From the NCBI RefSeq assembly GCF_963422335.1, contig NZ_OY729424.1, positions 5,456,001-5,520,000 on the forward strand: 64,000 nt of DNA, written 5' to 3'. The position numbers and the translations under genes were made by a program. How positions within the stretch are numbered: the first letter of the stretch is position 1; every line of letters begins with the position of its first letter. This document shows positions 32,377 through 40,360 of this stretch, piece after piece. A model generated the notes under the pieces. It had not been told where the DNA came from, made no database searches, and worked only from the letters and a program-made list of their open reading frames with translations. Origin of the DNA: an uncultured Roseateles sp. Its GTDB lineage: Bacteria; Pseudomonadota; Gammaproteobacteria; Burkholderiales; Burkholderiaceae_C.

Positions 32377-32994
32377 TCAGTGTTCCAGCCAGCGCAGCAG
32401 CGGCTGCCATTGTTCGAGGTCGCGCTCCACCCGGCTGGGCGCCACATCCCACAGGGTCAGCCCGCGGGCGGCGAGCTGCACATAGTTCTGGGTGTCGCGC
32501 AACTGGCCCAGCACCGGCACCTTCAAGGTCTGCAGAAAATGCTGCAGCTGCTCGACCGATAGCGTGCCCTCCTTGGCCCGCATCGCCACCAGGGCCGGCT
32601 TGGGGTGCTTGGCCGGCATGCGCTCGTGCAGCTCCTGCACAAAGGCATAGGTGGCGTCGATGTCGAACAGGCTGGGTTGCAGCGGCACCAGCAGCTTGTC
32701 AGCAATCTTCAGCAACTCGTCCAGGCGCTTGCCGTGCAGGCCGGCCGGCGTGTCCAGCACCACATGGCTGACGCCCTTGGGCGGCCGCACCAGGTGATCC
32801 TTGTGCACGTCCCAGCCCTGAATCGTCGGCAGACCGGTCGGACGCAAGGCCAGCCAGCGGCGCGCGCTCTGCTGCCGGTCCACATCGCCCAGCATCACCG
32901 CATGGCCCTGACGGGCCAGATAGCCGGCGATATTGGTGGACAGGGTGGACTTGCCAACTCCGCCCTTGGGGTTGGCGACGACGATCACGGGCAT
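32377..32994 (-). CDS. Orphan ParA/MinD-family ATPase
   Basis: A 205-residue ParA-type P-loop ATPase. It has the deviant Walker A NPKGGVGKSTLSTNIAGYLA at residues 9-28, the Walker B-like HVVLDTPAG, and the segment DVDRQQSARRWLALRP. ParA-type proteins position DNA, chemoreceptors or other cargo on the nucleoid. No parB-like gene or centromere-like repeats lie nearby, so it is an orphan and its cargo is unknown. It is short for a chromosomal ParA and lacks an N-terminal helix-turn-helix. It is followed by the MaoC gene and is divergent from kefF. Confidence 0.88.
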   Translation of the reverse strand: MPVIVVANPKGGVGKSTLSTNIAGYLARQGHAVMLGDVDRQQSARRWLALRPTGLPTIQGWDVHKDHLVRPPKGVSHVVLDTPAGLHGKRLDELLKIADKLLVPLQPSLFDIDATYAFVQELHERMPAKHPKPALVAMRAKEGTLSVEQLQHFLQTLKVPVLGQLRDTQNYVQLAARGLTLWDVAPSRVERDLEQWQPLLRWLEH

Positions 32995-33062
32995 GGAGGT
33001 CTCCTCGCTGATTTCGTTGTATGGTAGCCGCCAACTCCAGCTTGGGCCTACGGCCACCCACC

Positions 33063-33686
33063 ATGGCAGACATTGTTGTCGTAGGCGCCCATCCGCATAT
33101 CGGGCAATCCCGCATCACCCGCCGGCTGCTGCGCGCCGCACGCCAGGCCAGCGCCGAGCTGCCCGGGCAGATCGAGGTCTGCGATCTCTACGCCCTGTAT
33201 CCCGACTACTGCATCGACATCGCCGCCGAGCAGGCCCGCATTAGCGCGGCCCGGCTGATCGTCTGGCTGCACCCCATCCACTGGTACAGCATGCCGCCGC
33301 TGATGAAGCTGTGGGTGGACGAGGTGCTGGCCTTCGGCTGGGGCTATGGCCCCGAGGGCAAGGCCTTGCAAGGCAAGGACCTGTGGCTGGCCTGCTCCAC
33401 CGGCGGCACCGAGGCCGCCTACCGGCCCGATGGCCACAACCGCTACTTTTTCGATGCCTTTCTGCACCCCTACGAGCAGACGGCCGCGCTGTGCGGCATG
33501 CGCTTTCTGCCGCCACTGGTGCTGCATGGCGCCCATCGCGTCAGCGAGGCAGCAGTTGAAGAGCATGCCGAGATCTTCGCGCAGCGGCTGCTGAGCTACC
33601 CCGACTGGCCCGAGCTGGACGAGTTGCCCGAAAGCCTGGAATGTGCCGTGCCGGCCGATGACCGGCCTCTCCTTACGACGACCTGA
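33063..33686 (+). CDS. kefF: KefF-type quinone oxidoreductase, ancillary protein of KefC
   Basis: A 207-residue flavodoxin-like NAD(P)H oxidoreductase of the KefF/KefG/MdaB family. The FMN-binding strand is seen as VVVGAHPHIGQSRITRRLL. The conserved segments HPIHWYSMPPLMKLWVDEVL and FGWGYGPEGKALQGKDLW mark the family. KefF binds KefC in the membrane and is required for full potassium efflux. It starts six bases before kefC ends its own leader, that is, five bases lie between its stop and kefC. The ATG at 33063 begins the first strand; an earlier in-frame ATG at 33021 would add 14 residues of low similarity. Confidence 0.92.
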   Translation: MADIVVVGAHPHIGQSRITRRLLRAARQASAELPGQIEVCDLYALYPDYCIDIAAEQARISAARLIVWLHPIHWYSMPPLMKLWVDEVLAFGWGYGPEGKALQGKDLWLACSTGGTEAAYRPDGHNRYFFDAFLHPYEQTAALCGMRFLPPLVLHGAHRVSEAAVEEHAEIFAQRLLSYPDWPELDELPESLECAVPADDRPLLTTT

Positions 33687-33691
33687 GCCTC

Positions 33692-35545
33692 ATGGAACAT
33701 TCCTCCTGGCTGACCGGCCCCCTGATCTATCTGGCCGCCGCCGTGCTGGCCGTGCCCCTGGCCCGCTACCTGGGCCTGGGTTCCATCCTCGGCTATCTGG
33801 CCGCCGGCATCGTCATCGGTCCCAGCGTGCTGGGCCTGGTGACCGACACCCATGCCATCCTCGAATTCGCCGAGTTCGGCGTCGTGCTGATGATGTTTCT
33901 GGTCGGCCTGGAACTGGAGCCACGGCGGCTGTGGGCGATGCGCCGGCCCATCTTCGGCTGGGGCACGGTGCAGTTGCTCGGCTCGGCGGCGCTGATGACG
34001 GCCGTGGCCATCGCCTTCGGTGCGCCCTGGCGCATGGCCCTGGTGGCCTCGCTGGGCCTGGCGATGTCGTCCACCGCCGTGGCCATGGCCGTACTGGCTG
34101 AGCGCAATCTGGCACCCACCAGCGCCGGCCAGGGCATTCTGAGCGTGGCCCTGCTGCAGGACATTGCGGCGATTCCGCTGCTGGCGCTGGTGCCGCTCCT
34201 GGCTATCGGCGGCGAGGCCCACACCGAGGCGAACGGCTGGATGGACGCCGCCAAGGCCGTTGGTGTGATCGCCGCCATCGTGCTCGGTGGCCGCCTGCTC
34301 CTGCGCCCCGCCCTGCGCTGGATCGCGCGCAGCAAGACGCCGGAGATCTTCACCGCCGCGGCCCTGCTGCTGGTCGTCGCCACCGCCTCTCTGATGCAGG
34401 CGGTAGGCCTGTCGATGGCGCTGGGTGCCTTTCTGGCCGGCGTGCTGCTGGCCGAGAGCGAATACCGCCACGAGCTGGAAACCGATATCGAGCCCTTCAA
34501 GGGTCTGCTGCTGGGCCTGTTCTTCATTGCGGTAGGCATGGGCATAGAGCTGGCCGTGCTGCGCGACCAGCCCTGGCTGATCGCCGGCCTGGTGCTGGGC
34601 CTGCTGCTGATCAAGGGTCTGGTCTTGACCGTGATGGCGCGCCTGATGCCGCTACCGCTGCAGGAGCGGCCGGTGTTCGTGATCCTGCTGGCCCAGGGTG
34701 GCGAGTTCGGCTTTGTGGTGTTCCAGGCCGCGGTGCAGGCCGGGCTGATCACCGCGGGTCAATCATCGACTCTGGTGGCGGCGGTGGCGATCTCGCTGCT
34801 GTGCTCACCGGCCCTGCTGCTGGCCAGCGACCGCTGGTTCGAGCCCTGGCTGGCGCGCCGCTGCAATGCCCTGCCCAAATTGAAGGAGATCAGCGAAGAC
34901 CAGCATGCGCCCATCATCATTGCCGGCTTCGGCCGCTATGGCCAGATCGTCGGCCGCATGCTGTTTGCCAATGGCCTGCCGGCCACCGTGCTGGAGCATG
35001 ACGCCGAGATGATTGAAACGGTGCGCAAGTTCGGCTGGACGCCGTTCTACGGCGACGCGACGCGGCTGGACCTGCTGCGCACCGCCGGTGCGGCCAAGGC
35101 TCGGGTGCTGGTGCTGGCCATCGACGACATGGCGCAAAGCCTGGAGGTGGCGGCGCTGGCGCGTGAGCACTTCCCGCAGCTGCAGGTCGTCGCACGGGCG
35201 CGCAATGTGCAGCACTACTACGGCCTGCGCGATCTGGGCGTGACCCTGATCGAACGCGAGACGCTGGACGCCGCGCTGATGAGCGCGCGCTCGGTGCTGG
35301 AGCTGATGGGCTTCGAGCCGCACGAGGCCCGCACCCTGGCGCTGCGCTTTCGCAAGCACAACGTCGGCCAGGTCGAGAAGCTGTTCCCCCACCACCGCGA
35401 CGAGGCCCAGCTGATCGCGATGACCAAGCAGGGCCGCCAGCAGCTGGAGGAGCAGTTCGCCCAGGAGCGGCTGATGGCGCAAGCGCACAAGGGCAAGGGC
35501 TGGTCGCGCAGCGACGAGAGCGATCGGGCGGACAACCCTAGCTGA
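33692..35545 (+). CDS. kefC: KefC-type glutathione-gated potassium/proton antiporter
   Basis: A 617-residue CPA2-family transporter. About 12 membrane helices span residues 8-390. A Rossmann regulatory domain (RCK/TrkA-N) follows: IIIAGFGRYGQIVGRMLFAN (about 408) and the Asp/Glu strand AKARVLVLAIDD. The C-terminal 60 residues are charged. In Escherichia coli, Kef is held closed by glutathione and opened by glutathione adducts, which lowers cytoplasmic pH and protects from electrophiles. The adjacent kefF supports this role. The 3' end overlaps the converging TauE/SafE gene by eight bases. Confidence 0.93.
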   Translation: MEHSSWLTGPLIYLAAAVLAVPLARYLGLGSILGYLAAGIVIGPSVLGLVTDTHAILEFAEFGVVLMMFLVGLELEPRRLWAMRRPIFGWGTVQLLGSAALMTAVAIAFGAPWRMALVASLGLAMSSTAVAMAVLAERNLAPTSAGQGILSVALLQDIAAIPLLALVPLLAIGGEAHTEANGWMDAAKAVGVIAAIVLGGRLLLRPALRWIARSKTPEIFTAAALLLVVATASLMQAVGLSMALGAFLAGVLLAESEYRHELETDIEPFKGLLLGLFFIAVGMGIELAVLRDQPWLIAGLVLGLLLIKGLVLTVMARLMPLPLQERPVFVILLAQGGEFGFVVFQAAVQAGLITAGQSSTLVAAVAISLLCSPALLLASDRWFEPWLARRCNALPKLKEISEDQHAPIIIAGFGRYGQIVGRMLFANGLPATVLEHDAEMIETVRKFGWTPFYGDATRLDLLRTAGAAKARVLVLAIDDMAQSLEVAALAREHFPQLQVVARARNVQHYYGLRDLGVTLIERETLDAALMSARSVLELMGFEPHEARTLALRFRKHNVGQVEKLFPHHRDEAQLIAMTKQGRQQLEEQFAQERLMAQAHKGKGWSRSDESDRADNPS

Positions 35546-36281
35546 GCCCCCGCCAGATCAGCACCACCCCGGTCAGCGTCATGCCCACCGTCACCAGGCG
35601 GTAAAACAGCTGCTGGGAGACCCGACGCATCAGCTTGAGCCCGGTCCACACGCCTATGGGCGCCAGCGGCAGCAGCGCCAGCGAGGTGCTCATATTGCGC
35701 AGGTCGATCAGGCCCAGAAAGGCATAGGGAATCCACTTCGACAGATTGATGGCGGTGAAGAACACCGCCATCGTCGCGCTGAAGGTCACCGGCGCCAGGC
35801 GCAGCGGCAGCACATAGGCCATGATGGGTGGGCCGCCGGCATGGGAAACGAAGCTGGTGAAGCCCGAGGCCAGGCCCAGCACGGCGCCCAGCCAGCGCGG
35901 CGGCTGCACGGCCGCGGGGCTGGGCGGCCAGATCAGGCGCTGGGCCACGAACAGCAGGGTCAGCACACCCACCACGGCGGCCACCGTGCCAGCCGACAGC
36001 ACCGAGAACAGCGCCGTGCCCAGCAGGGTGCCCAGCAAGCCGGCGGGCAGCAGCAGTTTCAGCAGGCCGCGGTCGGCCTGCTTGACCAGGGCCATGAAAC
36101 CCAGGCCATCCATCACCGCCAGCAGCGGCAGCATGATGGCCGCCGCCTGCGGCACCGGAACGGCCAGCGACATCAGCGGCACGGCCAGCGCGCCGAAGCC
36201 GGCGCCAAAGCCGCTCTTGGACATGCCCATCATCAGCACGGCGGGCACGGCCACCGCGTAAAACAGCGGCTCGGTGATCAC
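35538..36281 (-). CDS. TauE/SafE-family membrane permease
   Basis: A 247-residue membrane protein of the TauE/SafE (DUF81) family with about seven to eight helices. The two related blocks MGMSKSGFGAGFGALAVPLM (helix 1-2) and LASGFTSFVSHAGGPPIMAY (helix 5-6) show the internal repeat of the family. Members export sulfite, sulfoacetate or other anions, and the substrate here is unknown. The start is GTG at 36281, overlapping the stop of the nitroreductase gene (GTGA), so the two are coupled. Confidence 0.9.
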   Translation of the reverse strand: MITEPLFYAVAVPAVLMMGMSKSGFGAGFGALAVPLMSLAVPVPQAAAIMLPLLAVMDGLGFMALVKQADRGLLKLLLPAGLLGTLLGTALFSVLSAGTVAAVVGVLTLLFVAQRLIWPPSPAAVQPPRWLGAVLGLASGFTSFVSHAGGPPIMAYVLPLRLAPVTFSATMAVFFTAINLSKWIPYAFLGLIDLRNMSTSLALLPLAPIGVWTGLKLMRRVSQQLFYRLVTVGMTLTGVVLIWRGLS

Positions 36282-36853
36282 AGCAGCGAGCAGGCCTGCT
36301 CAAAGCTCAGACGCGGGTTTCTCGGATGCAGCCTGGCCGTATCGCCCTGGCCCAGGCAGCAGACGAAATTGCTGCGCACGGGGGTGCCGGCGAAGAATTC
36401 GGCGTCGACACGGGCGTTGTCAAAGCCGCTCATCGGCCCGCAGTCCAGGCCCAGCGCCCGCGCCGCCAGTATCAGATAGCCGCCCTGCAGGCTGCTGTTG
36501 CGAAAGGCGGTGTCGGCAATCTTCTGTGCCTTGCCCTCGAACCAGGCACGGGCATTGGTGTGCGGAAACAGCTGCGGCAGCTGCTCGTAAAAAGCCATGT
36601 CCATGCCGATGATCACCGTCACCGGCGCCTGGCGCACCTTCTCGACATTGCCGGCATCCATGCAGGCCATCAGCCGCTGCTTCGCCTCGGCCGAACGCAC
36701 AAAGGCAAAGCGGGCTGGCGAGCTATTGGCCGAGGTCGGGCCCCACTTCAACAGTTCATACAGCTCGCGCAGGGTGGCGTCGCTGACCGGCCGGTCCAGA
36801 TAGCCGGTCTGGGTACGGGCCTCGGTGAACACTTGTTCGGTGCTGATTTGCAT
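36278..36853 (-). CDS. RutE/HadB-like nitroreductase family protein
   Basis: A 191-residue FMN-dependent nitroreductase-fold protein. The sequence blocks ELYELLKWGPTSANSSPARF and AARALGLDCGPMSGFDNARV are those of the malonic semialdehyde reductase RutE group. These proteins bind FMN and use NAD(P)H to reduce an aldehyde or a nitro group. Without other rut genes nearby, a pyrimidine-degradation role is not supported, so a general detoxifying reductase is equally possible. The start is 43 bp from the divergent DUF1841 gene. Confidence 0.85.
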   Translation of the reverse strand: MQISTEQVFTEARTQTGYLDRPVSDATLRELYELLKWGPTSANSSPARFAFVRSAEAKQRLMACMDAGNVEKVRQAPVTVIIGMDMAFYEQLPQLFPHTNARAWFEGKAQKIADTAFRNSSLQGGYLILAARALGLDCGPMSGFDNARVDAEFFAGTPVRSNFVCCLGQGDTARLHPRNPRLSFEQACSLL

Positions 36854-36896
36854 GGAGTTGCGGGCAAGCGGGGGCTGGGAAGGCGACAATTGTCGG

Positions 36897-37328
36897 ATGT
36901 ATGCCCCCTCCCAAAATGACGTCCGTGCTTTTTTTTGCGACACCTATGCCAAGCAGCGCGAGCGCCTGCCGCTGACACCGATGGAAGCGCTGGCCGCGCA
37001 ATGGATAGACGAACATCCCGAGTACCACGCCGAGCTGGCCGACAAGGCCGCCGCGCTGGAGGCTGTTTACACGGTTGAAGACGGCCGCACCAACCCGTTT
37101 CTGCATCTGTCCATGCACCTGACCATCAGCGAGCAGGTATCCATCGATCAACCCCACGGCGTGCGCCAGGCGGTGGAGTTGCTGGCGGCCAGGCGCAACT
37201 CGCTGCACGAGGCCCATCATGTGGCAATGGACGCCCTGGGCGAGATGATCTGGGCCTCGCAGCGCAGCGGTCTGCCGCCCGACGGCCATGCCTATCTGGA
37301 GCGCATCCGCAGCAAGGCGACGCGCTGA
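36897..37328 (+). CDS. DUF1841 protein
   Basis: A 143-residue soluble helical protein with the DUF1841 pattern: an N-terminal APSQNDVRAFFCDTYAKQRE, then LTPMEALAAQWIDEHPEYHA, and an HLSMHLTISEQVSIDQPHGV core rich in His. The histidines suggest metal binding, but no function is known. The ATG at 36897 opens the conserved sequence; earlier in-frame codons overlap the divergent gene. It lies 23 bp before the CheB/CheR fusion and may be cotranscribed with it. Confidence 0.88.
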   Translation: MYAPSQNDVRAFFCDTYAKQRERLPLTPMEALAAQWIDEHPEYHAELADKAAALEAVYTVEDGRTNPFLHLSMHLTISEQVSIDQPHGVRQAVELLAARRNSLHEAHHVAMDALGEMIWASQRSGLPPDGHAYLERIRSKATR

Positions 37329-37351
37329 TCACAACAACAAGAAAGGGTGCC

Positions 37352-40300
37352 ATGGCAAGCCACGATGACTCCGTGCAAAGCGCAGGCCCGACAGCGGAAG
37401 GGTCCGCCGCCGGTTTTCCCATCGTCGGCCTCGGCGCCTCGGCCGGCGGGTTGGCGGCCTTCGAGAGCTTCTTCTCGGGCCTTCCGGCCGATGCCGCGCC
37501 GGGCATGGCCTTCGTGCTGGTGCAGCACCTGGCTCCGGACCACAAGAGCCTGCTGACCGAGCTGATCCAGCGCTTCACCCGGATGCAGGTGTTCGAGGTC
37601 GAGGACGGCATGCGCGTGAAACCCAACTGCGCCTACATCATCCCGCCCAACCACGATCTGGCCCTGCTCAATGGCGCGCTGCATTTGCTCGACGCCGGCG
37701 CGCCGCGCGGCCAGCGCCTGCCCATCGACCACTTCTTCCGCTCGCTGGCCAGGGACCAGCGCGAACGGGCGATCGCCATCGTGCTCTCGGGCACCGGTAG
37801 CGATGGCACGCTGGGCGTGCGGGCGGTCAAGGCCGAGGGCGGCATGGCGATGGCGCAAAGCCCCGCCTCGGCACAGTTCGACGGCATGCCGCTGAATGCC
37901 ATCGCCACCGGGCTGATCGACTACGAGCTGCCGCCCGAACAGATGGCCGCTCAGCTGATGGCCTATGCCCGGCATGCCTACACCCGTCTGTCCGCCCCCG
38001 GGGCGGCCACGGGCATGGCCCAGGATCAGGCGCTGCAGAAGATCTTCATCCTGCTGCGGGCCCAGACCGGTCATGACTTTTCGAACTACAAGCCGAGCAC
38101 GATACAGCGGCGCGTCGAGCGGCGCATGGCCGTGCACCAGTTGAGCGACATCGGCGCCTACGTCAAATACCTGCAGCACATGCCGGCCGAGGTGCAGGCG
38201 CTGTTCCGCGACCTGTTGATCGGCGTCACGCATTTCTTCCGCGACCCCGAGGCCTTCAAGGTGCTGGAGGAACAGCTGATCCCGCGCCTGTTCGAGAGCA
38301 AGCCGGCGGGCGGACTGATACGGGTCTGGTCCACCGGCTGCTCCAGTGGCGAGGAGGCCTATTCGCTGGCCATCCTGCTGCAGGAATGCATGGAGAAGCT
38401 GCGCGCCAGCTACGCGGTGCAGATCTTCGCCACCGACATCGACGGCCGGGCGATCGCCGTGGCCCGCGCCGGCGTGTACCCGGCCAGCATCGCTGCCGAC
38501 CTGTCGCCCGAGCGTCTGGCCCGCTTCTTTGTCCTGGAGCCGGACGGCAGCTACCGCGTCCACAAGGGCCTGCGCGACATGCTGGTGTTCTCAGAGCAGG
38601 ACCTGATCAAGGACCCGCCGTTCTCGAAGCTGGACCTGATCAGCTGCCGCAATCTGCTGATCTATCTGAACGCCGAGCTGCAAAAACGCCTGATCCCGCT
38701 GTTCCACTACGCGTTGAACCCCGGCGGCCTGCTGCTGCTGGGCAGCTCCGAGGGCGTGGGCGAGTTCGGCGAGATGTTCACCGTGCTCGACCGCAAGGGC
38801 AAGCTCTATCAGCGCAAAGAGGGCCTGCACGGGCTGCAACGCGCCACCCTGGGCCGCCTGGCGCCGCTGATGCCGGCCGTGCCCGCCCAGCCAGATCCGG
38901 CGCTGATACGGGGCGCCGGCAAGAGCGGGTATGCCGCCAAGCCGCCGCTGCGGGCCCTGACCGAGCAGACCCTGCTGCAGCATATGGTGCCGGCCAGCGC
39001 CCTGGTCAACGCCCAGGGCGACATCCTCTATCTGCACGGACGCACCGGCATGTTCCTGGAGCCCGCACCGGGCGAAGTCGGCGTCAGCAATATCGTCAAG
39101 ATGGCGCGCGAGGGTCTGCGCCATGAGCTGGCCAAGGCCCTGCAGCAGGTCGTGGCCATGCCCGAGGTGATGCGCATCCCGGGTTTGCGCGTCAAGACCA
39201 ATGGCCACTTCAGTGTCGTCAATCTGACCCTGCGCCCGATCGTTGCGACTCAGCCAGATGCCGCGGGCACCATGCTCTACCTGGTCTCGATGGAAGAGCT
39301 CCACGAGGCCGCGCTGTCCGCCCCCCTGCCTGCTCCCGCGGCGCAGGACGGCGACCCCGCCCCGCTGCACGACGCCAGCCTGCGCATCGAGGCCTTGACG
39401 CTTGAACTGCGGGCCAAGGAGGAATATCTTCAAAGCACGCTCGAGGAGTTGGGGAGTTCCAACGAGGAACTGAAGTCCTCGAACGAGGAGATGCAGTCCG
39501 TCAACGAAGAGTTGCAGTCCGCCAACGAGGAGCTCGAGACCTCCAAGGAGGAGTTGCAGTCGGTCAACGAGGAGCTGGCCACGGTGAATACCGAGCTGCA
39601 CACCAAGGTGCTGGATCTGTCTCGTGCCAATAACGACATGAACAATCTGCTCGCCGGCACCGGCATAGGCACGGTGTTTGTCGATCATCAGCTGCGCATC
39701 CTGCGCTTCACCCCGGCCGCCGTGCAGTTCATCAACCTGATCGCCGGAGACATCGGCCGCCCGATCGGCCACATCGTGTCCAACCTGATCGGCTATGACC
39801 ACCTCGTCGCCGATGTGCGTGCCGTGCTGGACACCCTCAGTTCAAAGGAGGTGGAAGTGCAGGTGGCCGGCGACAGGTGGTGCCTGATGCGCGTCCAGCC
39901 CTACCGTACGCTGGACAATGTCATCGAAGGCGCGGTCATCACCTTCGCCGACATCACCGAGACGGCGGCCGCGCGCGAGGCCCTGCGTGCCGCCAACGAA
40001 CGCCTGCTGCGCCTAGCCGTGGTCGTGCGCGATGCCCATGACGCCATCACCGTACAGGGCCTGGACGGCCGCATCCAGGCCTGGAACCCGGGCGCCGAGC
40101 GCCTGTACGGCTGGAGCGAGACCGAAGCGCTGCAGCTAAGCATCGCCGACCTGACGCCAGCGGACCTGCGCGCCCAGCAGCAGGATCGGCTCGAACGCCT
40201 CGGGCGCGCCGAGATGCTGCCGCCGGCACAGACGCAGCGGCTGACCAAGTCGGGTGAGGTCCGGCACGTCTTCATCGTCTCCACACCCCTGCTCAACGCG

Positions 40301-40360
40301 AGCGGCCAAGTCTATGCGGTCGCCACCACCGAACGGGCCACGCCCGCGCCGGCACCATGA
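37352..40360 (+). CDS. CheB-CheR-PAS fusion chemotaxis protein
   Basis: A 1002-residue fusion. Residues 20-205 form a CheB methylesterase with an intact triad: Ser30 (GLGASAGGL), His59 (VLVQHLAPDH) and Asp151 (SGTGSDGTLG). There is no receiver domain in front, unlike classic CheB. Residues 225-485 form a CheR methyltransferase with an N-terminal helical part and the SAM site WSTGCSSGEEAYSLA. A spacer follows, then a long coiled coil of NEEL heptads (about 690-760), and two PAS domains to the end (GTVFVDHQLRILRFTPAA; AITVQGLDGRIQAWNPGA). One protein can thus both methylate and demethylate. It overlaps the next gene by four bases (ATGA), linking it to c-di-GMP signalling. No chemoreceptor lies nearby. 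Confidence 0.94.
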   Translation: MASHDDSVQSAGPTAEGSAAGFPIVGLGASAGGLAAFESFFSGLPADAAPGMAFVLVQHLAPDHKSLLTELIQRFTRMQVFEVEDGMRVKPNCAYIIPPNHDLALLNGALHLLDAGAPRGQRLPIDHFFRSLARDQRERAIAIVLSGTGSDGTLGVRAVKAEGGMAMAQSPASAQFDGMPLNAIATGLIDYELPPEQMAAQLMAYARHAYTRLSAPGAATGMAQDQALQKIFILLRAQTGHDFSNYKPSTIQRRVERRMAVHQLSDIGAYVKYLQHMPAEVQALFRDLLIGVTHFFRDPEAFKVLEEQLIPRLFESKPAGGLIRVWSTGCSSGEEAYSLAILLQECMEKLRASYAVQIFATDIDGRAIAVARAGVYPASIAADLSPERLARFFVLEPDGSYRVHKGLRDMLVFSEQDLIKDPPFSKLDLISCRNLLIYLNAELQKRLIPLFHYALNPGGLLLLGSSEGVGEFGEMFTVLDRKGKLYQRKEGLHGLQRATLGRLAPLMPAVPAQPDPALIRGAGKSGYAAKPPLRALTEQTLLQHMVPASALVNAQGDILYLHGRTGMFLEPAPGEVGVSNIVKMAREGLRHELAKALQQVVAMPEVMRIPGLRVKTNGHFSVVNLTLRPIVATQPDAAGTMLYLVSMEELHEAALSAPLPAPAAQDGDPAPLHDASLRIEALTLELRAKEEYLQSTLEELGSSNEELKSSNEEMQSVNEELQSANEELETSKEELQSVNEELATVNTELHTKVLDLSRANNDMNNLLAGTGIGTVFVDHQLRILRFTPAAVQFINLIAGDIGRPIGHIVSNLIGYDHLVADVRAVLDTLSSKEVEVQVAGDRWCLMRVQPYRTLDNVIEGAVITFADITETAAAREALRAANERLLRLAVVVRDAHDAITVQGLDGRIQAWNPGAERLYGWSETEALQLSIADLTPADLRAQQQDRLERLGRAEMLPPAQTQRLTKSGEVRHVFIVSTPLLNASGQVYAVATTERATPAPAP
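39440..39607 (+). repeat. Degenerate 21-bp tandem repeats encoding a NEEL coiled coil
   Basis: Eight successive 21-base units start at 39440, 39461, 39482, 39503, 39524, 39545, 39566 and 39587. Most begin aacgaggag and encode heptads of the form NEELQSV. They build the coiled-coil linker between the CheB-CheR half and the PAS half of the fusion protein. The same heptad series is common in this protein family, so selection on the helix, rather than recent duplication, keeps it. Confidence 0.85.
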
